Assembly: GCA_025454095.1 (NCBI GenBank)
Contig: JALOPC010000037.1
Span: forward strand, 1-11,841
Direction: 5' to 3'
DNA length: 11,841 nucleotides
DNA from: Syntrophales bacterium
GTDB taxonomy: Bacteria > Desulfobacterota > Syntrophia > Syntrophales > UBA2192
Position numbers and translations under genes: made by a program. The notes below the pieces were generated by a model, which saw nothing but the letters and a program-made list of their open reading frames with translations, had not been told where the DNA came from and did no database searches. Each line of letters begins with the position of its first letter. Position 1 is the first letter of the stretch. Below are positions 1 through 6,159 of the stretch, in pieces.

Positions 1-1
1 A

Positions 2-277
2 GAGGTCAAGCGGGGGCCCGTCAGCGGCGTGATTGCGCAGATGGAAGCGGGCGAGGTCAGGGGCGAGATCACGCTTTTGGTGAAGGGGGCGGGGGAAAAG
101 GTCCCGGCGGGGGACGCCGAAATCGAAGAGTGGGTGCGGCGTCTGGAGGAGAGGGATGAGCTTTCCACGAAGGACCTTGCAGTGCGGATCGCCGCGGAGC
201 TCGATCTGCCGAGAAAACGGGTTTACGACCTCGTCGTGAAGCTCAGGGCGGAAAAGGCGGAAGCGGAGAAGATGTGA
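2..277 (+). CDS. rsmI: 16S rRNA 2'-O-ribose C1402 methyltransferase RsmI, C-terminal part only
   Basis: The reading frame is open from the window edge and ends at TGA 275-277, leaving about 91 C-terminal residues. The segment reading RGPVSGVIAQME, then GEVRGEITLLVKG, matches the end of the RsmI catalytic domain, where family members read roughly 'RGPLSEVLAEL..RGEFVLVVEG'. It is followed by the short helical tail of the family (about residues 45-90 of the visible part), ending in a KRVYDLVVKLR-like helix. RsmI uses SAM to methylate the 2'-OH of C1402 in 16S rRNA, at the decoding centre. The SAM-binding N-terminal domain lies outside the window. A GTG at 29 is internal and not a credible start, because family similarity continues upstream of it. 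No T-rich terminator follows; an inverted repeat begins 2 nt after the stop. Confidence 0.85.
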   Translation, partial: EVKRGPVSGVIAQMEAGEVRGEITLLVKGAGEKVPAGDAEIEEWVRRLEERDELSTKDLAVRIAAELDLPRKRVYDLVVKLRAEKAEAEKM

Positions 278-278
278 G

Positions 279-362
279 GTTGGGAAGCTTGGAGCAGCCC
301 GGGGGAGTGTGTCGGCCTGATGACGGATCCAAACTTCATAACGTCCCAACTTCTCAACTTCT
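279..362. repeat. Imperfect inverted repeat with short direct repeats after rsmI
   Basis: The left arm at 279-293 (GTTGGGAAGCTTGGA) is nearly complementary to the right arm at 328-350. Outer 7-bp blocks (GTTGGGA / TCCCAAC) and inner blocks (AAGCTTGGA / TCCAAACTT) pair, with about 6 extra bases in the right arm. The right arm runs into a perfect tandem duplication of CAACTTCT at 347-354 and 355-362. There is no T-run after the hairpin, so it is not a standard terminator. It could be a REP- or MITE-like dispersed intergenic repeat, or an RNA processing hairpin. No coding sequence was recognised between 278 and 520. Confidence 0.5.
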
Positions 363-389
363 TTCTCGATCCGGGGTTGGCAAAAAGGG

Positions 390-418
390 TTGAAGACTCC
401 GGGGAGGTGTGATACTCC
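390..418 (+). promoter_or_regulatory. Weak sigma-70-like promoter candidate for the four-gene cluster
   Basis: TTGAAG at 390-395 and TACTCC at 413-418 are separated by exactly 17 nt, about 100 nt before the first gene of the 521-2669 cluster. The -10 match is poor. The main reason to record it is that two other candidates in this window, before the tRNA and before the EIID gene, show the same TTGA-17-TACT arrangement. Confidence 0.25.
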
Positions 419-520
419 ATCGGCAGGCAAGAGGCAAAGCGGCATCGCGATCCGGTCGAGGCAGCCGGTGCGGTTTGCGTGAACGGGTGATCGCTCGACA
501 GCGGGAAAGGGGAGCCTGGA

Positions 521-772
521 TTGGACGAAAAGAACAGGAAAGCAGGGGAAGCGCCGGTTCGGGACCCGAAGGGCAAGGTGTACGAACTCCGGGATGTCGT
601 CGAAGAGCCCCGGATCGATGCCATCGTCGGCGGCCGGCTGCAGGACGAGATCATGAAAAAAGTCGCGGAAATCGCGGAACGGGTCGCGAGGGAGCAATTC
701 CCCGCGATCGCGGAGCGCATCATTCGGGAAGAGATCGAGAACCTCAAGAAGACGGCTGATGAATCGCCATAA
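521..772 (+). CDS. Small acidic/basic helical protein with PopZ/DUF2497-like C-terminus
   Basis: This encodes 83 residues from a TTG start. The start is fixed by a good Shine-Dalgarno (AAAGGGGAG, 506-514) six bases upstream and by an in-frame TGA at 488-490, which leaves no other start codon between. Residues 1-40 are charged and probably disordered, apart from a KVYELRDVVEEP stretch. Residues 42-76 form an amphipathic helix with the pattern EIMKKVAEIAERV.. followed by FPAIAERIIREEIENLKK. That resembles the C-terminal 'PELAE.IIREEIRRLK' helix in deltaproteobacterial proteins and in the PopZ/DUF2497 family, where it mediates self-association. The match is from memory and short. The stop lies 14 nt inside the next gene, so the two are probably translated together. 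Function unknown; a polar scaffold or adaptor role is only a guess. Confidence 0.6.
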   Translation: MDEKNRKAGEAPVRDPKGKVYELRDVVEEPRIDAIVGGRLQDEIMKKVAEIAERVAREQFPAIAERIIREEIENLKKTADESP

Positions 773-1481
773 CCTCACAAGCCCCGCCCTGCGGGCGATC
801 CTCGCCGGTTGCGCCCTGATTCTCTTTCTCGCCGGCCCTTCTTCCGTGCCGGCCGTGGAGCAGGAACGTGTCGAGGCCGACGGGGTCTCCGCCATCCAGA
901 GCAGCAACCTTGCCCAGGCCCGCGATCTGGCCATTTCCCAGGCCCTCCGGAACGCCCTCGAGAAGGTGATCGCGTCGATCGCACCCCCGGACGTCCCGTC
1001 CGGCAAGAAGGCAGTCCTCAACGAAAAAATCTACCCGTCGTCCGAACGCTACATCGTTCATTTCCGCATCCTCCGGGAGGCGGAGCAGGACGGCGCCTAC
1101 GCGGTGAGAATCGCCGCTACCGTCGATGCGGCCGGACTGAAGGCGGACCTGCGGCGGCACGGTGTTCTGGCCGGGCAGGCGGATGCGGCCCGGGGTGCCG
1201 AGCACCGCTTCGTGCTGGCCGTTCGGGGAGCCTTCGCCAGCCATCACGATTACCTCGCGTTCCGGGACCTCGTCTCCGGTATTCCGGGAGTGCAGAGTGT
1301 CTGGCCCGTGTCGATTGCGCCGGACCTCTCCGCGTGGCGGCTCCTGTCGTCGGAGGGCGCACCCGCGATCGCCCGGGAGCTGTCGAAGCGGAGGTTCAAG
1401 GGAGCGACACTGCGCATCGTGCAGTCCGATGCGGAGACGATCGTTGCAACGTTCAACGGCAAAGGGGGTTTCCGTGATTAA
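759..1481 (+). CDS. Exported protein with FlgT N-terminal-like domain
   Basis: This encodes 240 residues. The N-terminus has a basic start and a hydrophobic stretch (about residues 12-27), with a likely signal peptidase I site at VPA after residue 32. LAGC at 15-18 looks like a lipobox but sits before most of the hydrophobic core, so lipidation is less likely. Residues 37-130 (VEADGVSAIQ, then ARDLAISQALRNALEKVI, then AYAVRIAATVD) match the FlgT N-terminal domain, which in Vibrio belongs to a flagellar basal-body ring protein but also occurs in non-flagellar periplasmic proteins. Residues 150-235 form a second, unassigned alpha/beta domain. The start overlaps the upstream gene by 14 nt and only a weak purine stretch precedes it. 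The gene ends 8 nt inside the next one, an envelope lipoprotein, so a shared envelope role is plausible. No flagellar genes are nearby. Confidence 0.7.
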   Translation: MNRHNLTSPALRAILAGCALILFLAGPSSVPAVEQERVEADGVSAIQSSNLAQARDLAISQALRNALEKVIASIAPPDVPSGKKAVLNEKIYPSSERYIVHFRILREAEQDGAYAVRIAATVDAAGLKADLRRHGVLAGQADAARGAEHRFVLAVRGAFASHHDYLAFRDLVSGIPGVQSVWPVSIAPDLSAWRLLSSEGAPAIARELSKRRFKGATLRIVQSDAETIVATFNGKGGFRD

Positions 1482-2127
1482 ACCAAGGCCGGTCCGGCTT
1501 GTCATCGTATTGATTCTCGGGGTGGTTCTGATGCAGGGATGCGCCGCCATGGCCAAGATCCCCGTAGTCAGGGATCTGCCCTTCGTCTCCAAGGCGGAAG
1601 AGGAAACGCCGGCGGCGCCGCCCAGTCTCGGGGTGAAGATGATCGCCGTGCTGCCTGTCGACATCCGGGCGGGCAGTTCCGATGCCGCGAAGATGATCCG
1701 GGACAAGCTTCTGCAGGAACTCTATTTCAAAGGGTACGCGAAAATCCCCTTCGAACTGGTCGATGCCGCGCTGGCCGACGTCCGGAAGCGGGATGGAAGC
1801 ACCCCGGGTGCTGTGGTCCAGCCCCAGGTCATCGGGGGCATGCTCGGCGCGGATGCCGTCATGGTCACAACGCTTCTCGAGGCGAACACGAGGTACCGCT
1901 ACGTCTATGCGCCTGTGAACGTCAAGGCCCTCTTCGAACTCCGGAGCGTGAAAACGGGAGACACGATCTGGAGATACGAGTCCCAGGCGACGGATCGCGA
2001 TTACGGGGTCACGAAGAACAGTCTCGAACTGGGGTCGACGAAGATTTTCGAGGATGTGGTGTTCGCGACCGTCAAGCAAGCCGTCGACAAGCTCCCGGAC
2101 GGGCCGGCGATAACGGGGGCGAAGTGA
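1474..2127 (+). CDS. GNA1162/DUF799-like outer-membrane lipoprotein
   Basis: This encodes 217 residues from a GTG start inside the end of the preceding gene, with AAAGGGGG (1461-1468) five bases upstream. Residues 8-22 are hydrophobic and lead into the lipobox LMQGC, so Cys23 is the expected lipidated residue. The mature part has a Pro/Glu-rich linker (about 40-52), then a domain beginning MIAVLPVDI at 56-64. It continues through a KGY..IPFELVDAAL segment (87-100), GADAVMVTTL (125-134) and LFELRSVKTGDTIWRYE (153-169). This order matches the GNA1162 (Neisseria) / DUF799 lipoproteins: an 'AVLP' strand, a 'GADA' turn and a 'L.D..TG..LW' strand. They are thought to act at the outer membrane, possibly with CsgG/LpoB-like partners. 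Residue 24 is Ala, not Asp, consistent with outer-membrane sorting. Stop and pgsA start overlap as GTGA. Confidence 0.7.
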   Translation: MIKPRPVRLVIVLILGVVLMQGCAAMAKIPVVRDLPFVSKAEEETPAAPPSLGVKMIAVLPVDIRAGSSDAAKMIRDKLLQELYFKGYAKIPFELVDAALADVRKRDGSTPGAVVQPQVIGGMLGADAVMVTTLLEANTRYRYVYAPVNVKALFELRSVKTGDTIWRYESQATDRDYGVTKNSLELGSTKIFEDVVFATVKQAVDKLPDGPAITGAK

Positions 2128-2669
2128 ACATCCCCAATTTCCTGACCGTCCTCCGGATCGTTCTCGTTCCGATCATCGTCATCCTGCTGATCCAGGGGCA
2201 GTATGCCAAGGCCTTGGTGTGCTTTGTCGTCGCGGGGGTGACGGACGGTCTTGACGGGCTGCTGGCCCGGATTCTCAACCAGACGACCGTCGTGGGCGCC
2301 TACCTCGACCCCGTGGCGGACAAGGCGCTCGTGATCAGCATGTTCACCACCCTGGCCATCGTCGGGGTGGTCCCGGGCTGGCTTGCCGTAATCGTCATCA
2401 GCCGAGACTGCATCATCCTGGGCGGGATCCTGGTGCTGACGCTCATGTCCGTCAACCTCGAGATCAAGCCGTCGTACGTCAGCAAGATCAACACAACGCT
2501 TCAACTTGCCACCATTTTCTTCGCCCTGCTGCTCAAAATCGGCGATGCGGGGAGGCACTTTCTCGAGGCCTTTTCGCTCCTGTGCTGGCTCACGATCTCG
2601 GGGGGCGATTACATCCTCAAGGGGATGAAGCTCATCGGGGGCGGGGGTGCCAATGAGGAAAAAACGTGA
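2124..2669 (+). CDS. pgsA: CDP-diacylglycerol-glycerol-3-phosphate 3-phosphatidyltransferase
   Basis: This encodes 181 residues, the normal length for PgsA. It is an integral membrane enzyme that makes phosphatidylglycerophosphate from CDP-diacylglycerol and glycerol-3-phosphate, the committed step to phosphatidylglycerol and cardiolipin. The full CDP-alcohol phosphatidyltransferase signature DGxDGxxAR-x8-GxxxDxxxD is present, with Asp41, Asp44, Gly45, Ala48, Arg49, Gly58, Asp62 and Asp66. It opens with NIPNFLTVLRIVLVP, the typical PgsA N-terminus, and has about five or six hydrophobic segments. The GTG start overlaps the upstream stop by 4 nt, and GGGGG sits four bases before it. Last gene of its cluster; a new promoter starts 7 nt after its stop. 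The whole catalytic signature is intact. Confidence 0.93.
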   Translation: MNIPNFLTVLRIVLVPIIVILLIQGQYAKALVCFVVAGVTDGLDGLLARILNQTTVVGAYLDPVADKALVISMFTTLAIVGVVPGWLAVIVISRDCIILGGILVLTLMSVNLEIKPSYVSKINTTLQLATIFFALLLKIGDAGRHFLEAFSLLCWLTISGGDYILKGMKLIGGGGANEEKT

Positions 2670-2676
2670 TTTTGTC

Positions 2677-2705
2677 TTGACATCATTGCATTTTCTTGTT
2701 ACTCA
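2677..2705 (+). promoter_or_regulatory. Promoter for tRNA-Val
   Basis: A perfect -35 box TTGACA (2677-2682) is followed after exactly 17 nt by TACTCA (2700-2705). The predicted start of transcription is near 2713, about 20 nt before the tRNA. The stretch is much richer in A and T than the flanking genes. The -10 box is weak, but position and spacing fit. Confidence 0.6.
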
Positions 2706-2732
2706 ATACCCGTTTTTATGATGCATGGAAAC

Positions 2733-2807
2733 AGGCACGTAGCTCAGGGGGAGAGCGCCATCTTGACGCGGTGGATGTCCAGGGTTCAAATCCCTGCGTG
2801 CCTACCA
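2733..2807 (+). tRNA. tRNA-Val (GAC)
   Basis: A 75-nt cloverleaf was folded by hand. The acceptor stem AGGCACG pairs with CGTGCCT (2797-2803), seven perfect pairs. The D stem GCTC (2742-2745) pairs with GAGC (2753-2756). The anticodon stem CCATC (2758-2762) pairs with GGTGG (2770-2774) around the loop TTGACGC, giving anticodon GAC at 2765-2767, which reads GUC and GUU valine codons. The T arm CAGGG-TTCAAAT-CCCTG is regular. The discriminator is A2804 and CCA (2805-2807) is encoded. It is a single tRNA unit between pgsA and thrS with its own promoter and terminator. Confidence 0.95.
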
Positions 2808-2828
2808 TTTAAATTTTTTTTCTGAGGC

Positions 2829-2870
2829 GAAGGGCATCACAAGACGTCGCAGCGTTGGTGCCCTTTCTTT
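2829..2870 (+). terminator. Rho-independent terminator after tRNA-Val
   Basis: AAGGGCATC (2830-2838) pairs with GGTGCCCTT (2857-2865), nine pairs including one G-U, around an 18-nt loop. It is followed by a T-rich tail ending near 2870. A run of T also lies directly after the tRNA CCA (2808-2821), but no hairpin precedes that run other than the tRNA itself. The element separates the tRNA from thrS. Confidence 0.65.
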
Positions 2871-2962
2871 AATTAAAACCCGAAGGTTATCAGCACGTTC
2901 CTCTTCAATGACCGGAGCGGCTTTGCCCGGGCCGGTGAGGGGGAAGAATCGGGGATCGCCCA

Positions 2963-4879
2963 ATGAGCAAGATCGACATCCAGTACCCGGACAGCACCCG
3001 GAAGTCCTTCGATGCAGGGATGGCTGCAGGGGAGATCCTGGCTGCCTGGAAGAAAGAGGCTGCCCGCGATGCCGTGGCCGCCCGGTTCAACGACCGGATG
3101 ATCGACCTCGCGAGCCCGGTGACGGAGAACGGGTCCATCGAGGCCGTCGACATCCACACCCCGGAAGGCGTGAACGTCCTGCGCCACAGCATCTCCCACG
3201 TCATGGCCGAGGCGGTGCAGGACATCTTCCCGAACGTCAAGGTGACGATCGGCCCTTCCATCGAGGACGGCTTCTACTACGATTTCGACTACGAGTCGAC
3301 CTTTACGCCCGAGGACCTGAAGAAGATCGAAGAGCGGATGGCCGAGATCGCCGCCAAGGACGAGCCCTTCACGCGCCGCGAAGTCAGCCGGGAAGAGGCG
3401 GTCGAGCTCTTCACGAAGAAGGGCGAGCCCTACAAGGTGGAGCTGATCAACGACCTGCCCGCAGACGTCAGGACGGTGAGCCTCTACTCGCAGGGCGGCT
3501 TCACCGATCTGTGCCGGGGCCCGCACATTCCGACGACGGGCAAGATCAAGGCCTTCAAACTGCTCAACGTGGCGGGCGCCTACTGGCGCGGCGACGAGCA
3601 CAACAAGATGCTCCAGCGCATCTACGGGACGGGCTTTGCCAACCCGAAGCAGATGGAGGAGTACCTCACCTTCATCGAGGAGGCCAAGAGGCGCGACCAC
3701 CGCAAGCTCGGCAAGGAACTGGACCTCTTCCAGGTGAACGAGGAAGTCGGCCCCGGGCTCATCATCTGGCACCCCAAGGGCGCCATGCTGCGCACCATCA
3801 TCGAGGACTGGGAGCGCAAGGAGCATTTCAAGCGGGGCTACGACATCGTGCAGGGGCCCCAGATCCTGCGGGACCACATGTGGATCAAGTCGGGCCACAT
3901 GGACCACTACAAGGAGTCCATGTACTTCACCGAGGTCGAGGACCAGGGCTACGGGATCAAGCCCATGAACTGCCTCTCCCACATGATGATCTACAAGTCG
4001 AAGATCCGCAGCTACCGGGACCTGCCCCTGCGCTACTTCGAGCTGGGCACCGTGCACCGCCACGAGAAGACGGGCGTGCTGCACGGCCTGACCCGCGTGC
4101 GGCAGTTCACCCAGGACGACGCCCACATCCTCTGCACCCCCGATCAGCTCAACGCCGAGATCCTGGCCATTGCCGATTTCGTCAAGTACGCCATGGGCAT
4201 TTTCGGCTTCGAGTACGAGGTGGAGCTCAGCACGAGGCCCTCGAACTCCATCGGCAGCGATGCGGACTGGGACATGGCCACGGCGGCCCTCGAGCACTCG
4301 CTCAAGCAGACCGGGATGGCCTACGACATCAACGAGGGCGACGGCGCCTTCTACGGCCCGAAGATCGACTTCAAGCTCAAAGACGCCCTGAAGCGCAAGT
4401 GGCAGTGCGCCACGATCCAGTGCGACTTCGCCCTGCCCGAGCGCTTCGACCTGCACTTCGTGGGGGCCGACGGCGAGCGGCACCGCCCCGTCATGCTCCA
4501 CCGGGTCATCCTGGGGTCCATCGAGCGGTTCATCGGGGTTCTGATCGAGCACTACGCCGGGGCGTTCCCGGTGTGGCTGGCCCCCGTGCAGGCCGTGCTC
4601 GTGACCGTGACGGACAACCAGATTCCTTACGGCGAGGAGATGTACCGGAAGCTCATCGACGTGGGCCTTCGGGTGGAGAAGGATTTCAAGAACGAGAAGC
4701 TGGGGCACAAGATCCGCGCCGCGCAGCTCCAGAAGGTCCCCTACATGCTCGTCATCGGGGACAAGGAAGTCGCCTCCGGGACCGTTTCCCCCCGGAAGCG
4801 CGACGGCAAGAACCTCGGCGCCATGACGGCCGACGCGTTCGTCGATCTCGTCCGCCAGGCGTGCAGCCGCTACGAGTAA
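2963..4879 (+). CDS. thrS: Threonine-tRNA ligase
   Basis: This encodes 638 residues, the standard bacterial length. It charges tRNA-Thr with threonine in the cytoplasm and edits mischarged Ser-tRNA-Thr. Domains: TGS (about 1-62), the editing N2 domain with H75-x3-H79 and C184-x3-H188, the class II core with motif 2 around Arg366 in VHRHEKTG, and the C-terminal anticodon-binding domain from about 535. The zinc ligands that select threonine are all present at Cys337, His388 and His513, so it should be active and edit normally. GGGGA at 2951-2955 stands seven bases before the ATG, and [10 protein letters not shown] is a typical TGS start. The 5' region (2871-2962) contains no convincing promoter or T-box. 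First gene of the thrS-infC-rpmI-rplT-pheST-ihfA operon, 55 nt before infC. Confidence 0.97.
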   Translation: MSKIDIQYPDSTRKSFDAGMAAGEILAAWKKEAARDAVAARFNDRMIDLASPVTENGSIEAVDIHTPEGVNVLRHSISHVMAEAVQDIFPNVKVTIGPSIEDGFYYDFDYESTFTPEDLKKIEERMAEIAAKDEPFTRREVSREEAVELFTKKGEPYKVELINDLPADVRTVSLYSQGGFTDLCRGPHIPTTGKIKAFKLLNVAGAYWRGDEHNKMLQRIYGTGFANPKQMEEYLTFIEEAKRRDHRKLGKELDLFQVNEEVGPGLIIWHPKGAMLRTIIEDWERKEHFKRGYDIVQGPQILRDHMWIKSGHMDHYKESMYFTEVEDQGYGIKPMNCLSHMMIYKSKIRSYRDLPLRYFELGTVHRHEKTGVLHGLTRVRQFTQDDAHILCTPDQLNAEILAIADFVKYAMGIFGFEYEVELSTRPSNSIGSDADWDMATAALEHSLKQTGMAYDINEGDGAFYGPKIDFKLKDALKRKWQCATIQCDFALPERFDLHFVGADGERHRPVMLHRVILGSIERFIGVLIEHYAGAFPVWLAPVQAVLVTVTDNQIPYGEEMYRKLIDVGLRVEKDFKNEKLGHKIRAAQLQKVPYMLVIGDKEVASGTVSPRKRDGKNLGAMTADAFVDLVRQACSRYE

Positions 4880-4887
4880 CGAAACCC

Positions 4888-4906
4888 CATCCCCGAACGG
4901 GGGATG
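4888..4906 (+). promoter_or_regulatory. Hairpin between thrS and infC
   Basis: CATCCCC (4888-4894) pairs perfectly with GGGGATG (4900-4906) around a five-base loop. There is no T-run, so it is not an intrinsic terminator. It hides the only purine-rich stretch that could serve a TTG at 4911 and leaves the AGGAGG in front of ATA 4935 free. It may also be an RNA processing or stability element. Confidence 0.45.
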
Positions 4907-4922
4907 AAGATTGCCATCGGGC

Positions 4923-4937
4923 AGGAGGTGTCCAATA
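4923..4937 (+). promoter_or_regulatory. Ribosome binding site and AUA start codon of infC
   Basis: A perfect AGGAGGT (4923-4929) is followed by a five-base spacer and then ATA (4935-4937). There is no ATG, GTG or TTG at a suitable distance downstream of this Shine-Dalgarno. The only upstream alternative, TTG 4911, would translate the Shine-Dalgarno itself as Arg-Arg-Cys-Pro. IF3 genes commonly use AUU, AUC or AUA so that IF3 can repress its own translation by rejecting non-canonical starts. Confidence 0.75.
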
Positions 4938-5444
4938 GAAAAAAATCTTCGGATCAACCAGGGGATCAGGGTCCCCCAGGTGCGGGTCATCGACTTCGAA
5001 GGCAAGCAGCTGGGGATATTGCCCATTGCCGAGGCCCTGGCGGAAGCGGGTAAGGTGGGAATGGACCTCGTGGAGGTCGCCCCGAATTCCAGTCCTCCCG
5101 TGTGCCGGATCATGGATTACGGGAAATTCCGCTACCAGCAGAGCAAGAAGCTGCAGGTGGCGAGAAAAAGCGCAGCCACCGTCCAGATCAAGGAGATGCG
5201 CCTGAGGCCCAAGATCGATGAACACGACCGGGAGATCAAGATCCGGAAGGTCAAGGAGTTCCTCGAAGAAGGGGACAAGGTGAAGATCTCCATGCTCTTC
5301 CGCGGCCGCGAGATTGCCTACACGGGAATCGGCCTGAAGATCATGGAGTCCATCCGGGACGAACTGGAGAGCATCGCCACCGTGGAGCAGCAGCCCCGGA
5401 TCGAGGGGCGCAGCATGGTGATGGTGGTATCCCCCAAGAAATAA
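4935..5444 (+). CDS. infC: Translation initiation factor IF-3 (AUA start)
   Basis: This encodes 169 residues from ATA, or 177 if TTG 4911 were used. IF3 binds the 30S subunit, keeps it apart from 50S and checks start-codon and initiator tRNA fidelity. The N domain begins NLRINQGIRVPQVRVID and carries PPVCRIMDYGKFRYQQ (about 58-73), the family hallmark. A Lys/Arg-rich linker follows, then the C domain with IKEMRLRPKIDEHD (about 85-98), KVKISMLFRGRE and EGRSMVMVVSPKK at the end. Starting at ATA gives the short N-terminus expected of deltaproteobacterial IF3. Autoregulation through start-codon discrimination, as established for E. coli infC with AUU, is the likely control. rpmI follows after 18 nt. 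Confidence 0.95.
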   Translation: MEKNLRINQGIRVPQVRVIDFEGKQLGILPIAEALAEAGKVGMDLVEVAPNSSPPVCRIMDYGKFRYQQSKKLQVARKSAATVQIKEMRLRPKIDEHDREIKIRKVKEFLEEGDKVKISMLFRGREIAYTGIGLKIMESIRDELESIATVEQQPRIEGRSMVMVVSPKK

Positions 5445-5462
5445 CGCGTTGAGGAGCAGTCC

Positions 5463-5660
5463 ATGCCGAAGCAGAAGACACACAAGGGAGCATCGAAACG
5501 TTTTTCTCTCACCGGGACGGGGAAGGTGAAACGCAAGAAGGCCTTTCACAGCCACATCCTGACGAAGAAGACGACGAAGCGCAAGCGGAACATGAGGAAG
5601 TCGACGATCCTGGATGCCCGGGACACGAAGGGCATCAAGAGGCTGATCCCCTACGCCTGA
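5463..5660 (+). CDS. rpmI: 50S ribosomal protein L35
   Basis: This encodes 65 very basic residues with the L35 hallmarks: [14 protein letters not shown] at the start, [14 protein letters not shown] (20-33), [12 protein letters not shown] (35-46) and a RLIPYA end. L35 is a small late-assembly protein of the large ribosomal subunit. GAGGAG (5451-5456) lies six bases before the ATG. It stands in its conserved place between infC and rplT. An intrinsic terminator-like hairpin lies between it and rplT, so rplT may be partly attenuated. Confidence 0.97.
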   Translation: MPKQKTHKGASKRFSLTGTGKVKRKKAFHSHILTKKTTKRKRNMRKSTILDARDTKGIKRLIPYA

Positions 5661-5706
5661 GCGGGCGGCTGCCGGCAAGGCGGGGAAGTCGACAGGTTGA
5701 CATCGC

Positions 5707-5733
5707 ATAGAGGGGCCTCTTCCCCTCTATTTT
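5707..5733 (+). terminator. Intrinsic terminator/attenuator between rpmI and rplT
   Basis: ATAGAGGGG (5707-5715) pairs perfectly with CCCCTCTAT (5722-5730) around a six-base loop, followed directly by TTTCATT. The nine-bp stem is strong but the T tail is short, so read-through is likely. Its place inside the operon, between two genes made in equal amounts, suggests partial termination, a processing site, or control by L20. No clear new promoter was seen between it and rplT. Confidence 0.6.
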
Positions 5734-5763
5734 CATTCACATGGGCTAAAGGCATTTCAGGCC

Positions 5764-5799
5764 TGTAAACCGCAAAGAATCTGTTTGGGAGACAGTATC
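5764..5799 (+). promoter_or_regulatory. Possible structured ribosome binding site of rplT
   Basis: The Shine-Dalgarno GGGAG (5787-5791) lies in the loop of a small hairpin, CTGT (5781-5784) with ACAG (5792-5795). An alternative pairing of AAAC (5767-5770) with GTTT (5783-5786) competes with it. L20 is known to repress its own operon by binding leader RNA in E. coli and Bacillus, so a switch here is conceivable. The stems are short and could be chance. Confidence 0.25.
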
Positions 5800-6159
5800 A
5801 TGGCACGTGTAAAGCGAAGTGTGACGGGAAGAAAGAAACGCAGAAAGATCTTGAAGCTGGCCAAGGGCTTTTTCGGGGCCCGCCGCAGGGCATACCGCCT
5901 GGCGACGGAGTCCGTCAACCGCGCCCTGGCCTTTGCCTTCCGCGACCGCAAGGCCCGCAAGCGCGAGTTCCGCAGCCTCTGGATCGCGCGGATCAACGCC
6001 GCGGCCCGGCTGAACGACCTTTCCTACAGCCGGTTCATCGACGGGCTCAAGAAGGCCGGCGTGGCCATGGACCGCAAGGTCCTGGCGGACATCGCCGTCC
6101 ATGACCCGAGGGCGTTTGCCGCCATCGCCGGCATCGCGGCAGGTGAGAAGAAGGGATGA
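5800..6159 (+). CDS. rplT: 50S ribosomal protein L20
   Basis: This encodes 119 residues, the usual length. L20 binds 23S rRNA early in 50S assembly. Hallmarks are [18 protein letters not shown] at the start, [14 protein letters not shown] (22-35), the [24 protein letters not shown] block (about 47-70) and the [15 protein letters not shown] segment (74-88). An in-frame TTG at 5785 is rejected because MARVKR is the invariant N-terminus and GGGAG stands eight bases before this ATG. The last codons overlap the pheS start as ATGA, which implies translational coupling. Confidence 0.97.
   Translation: MARVKRSVTGRKKRRKILKLAKGFFGARRRAYRLATESVNRALAFAFRDRKARKREFRSLWIARINAAARLNDLSYSRFIDGLKKAGVAMDRKVLADIAVHDPRAFAAIAGIAAGEKKG

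Noticed and set aside
278..520. RNase P RNA or another known structured RNA next to rsmI
   Set aside because: None of the conserved RNase P core sequences is present. Only a local GCGATC/GATCGC pairing and the inverted repeat were found.
409..759. Arg-rich plus-strand reading frame of 116 codons
   Set aside because: It overlaps the better supported 521-772 gene in another frame. Its composition is typical of an out-of-frame GC-rich shadow.
773..830. Lipoprotein signal in the FlgT-like protein (LAGC)
   Set aside because: The cysteine comes before most of the hydrophobic stretch. An ordinary signal peptidase I site after residue 32 fits better.
2871..2962. T-box or other riboswitch in the thrS leader
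   Set aside because: No T-box sequence, no specifier structure and only about 90 nt. A short 2911-2936 hairpin (ACCGG/CCGGT) is not followed by T.
2873..5113. Very long minus-strand frame of 746 codons opposite thrS and infC
   Set aside because: thrS is unmistakable on the plus strand. The antisense frame is rich in His, Leu, Val, Asp and Gly as expected from codon mirroring and has no recognisable domain.
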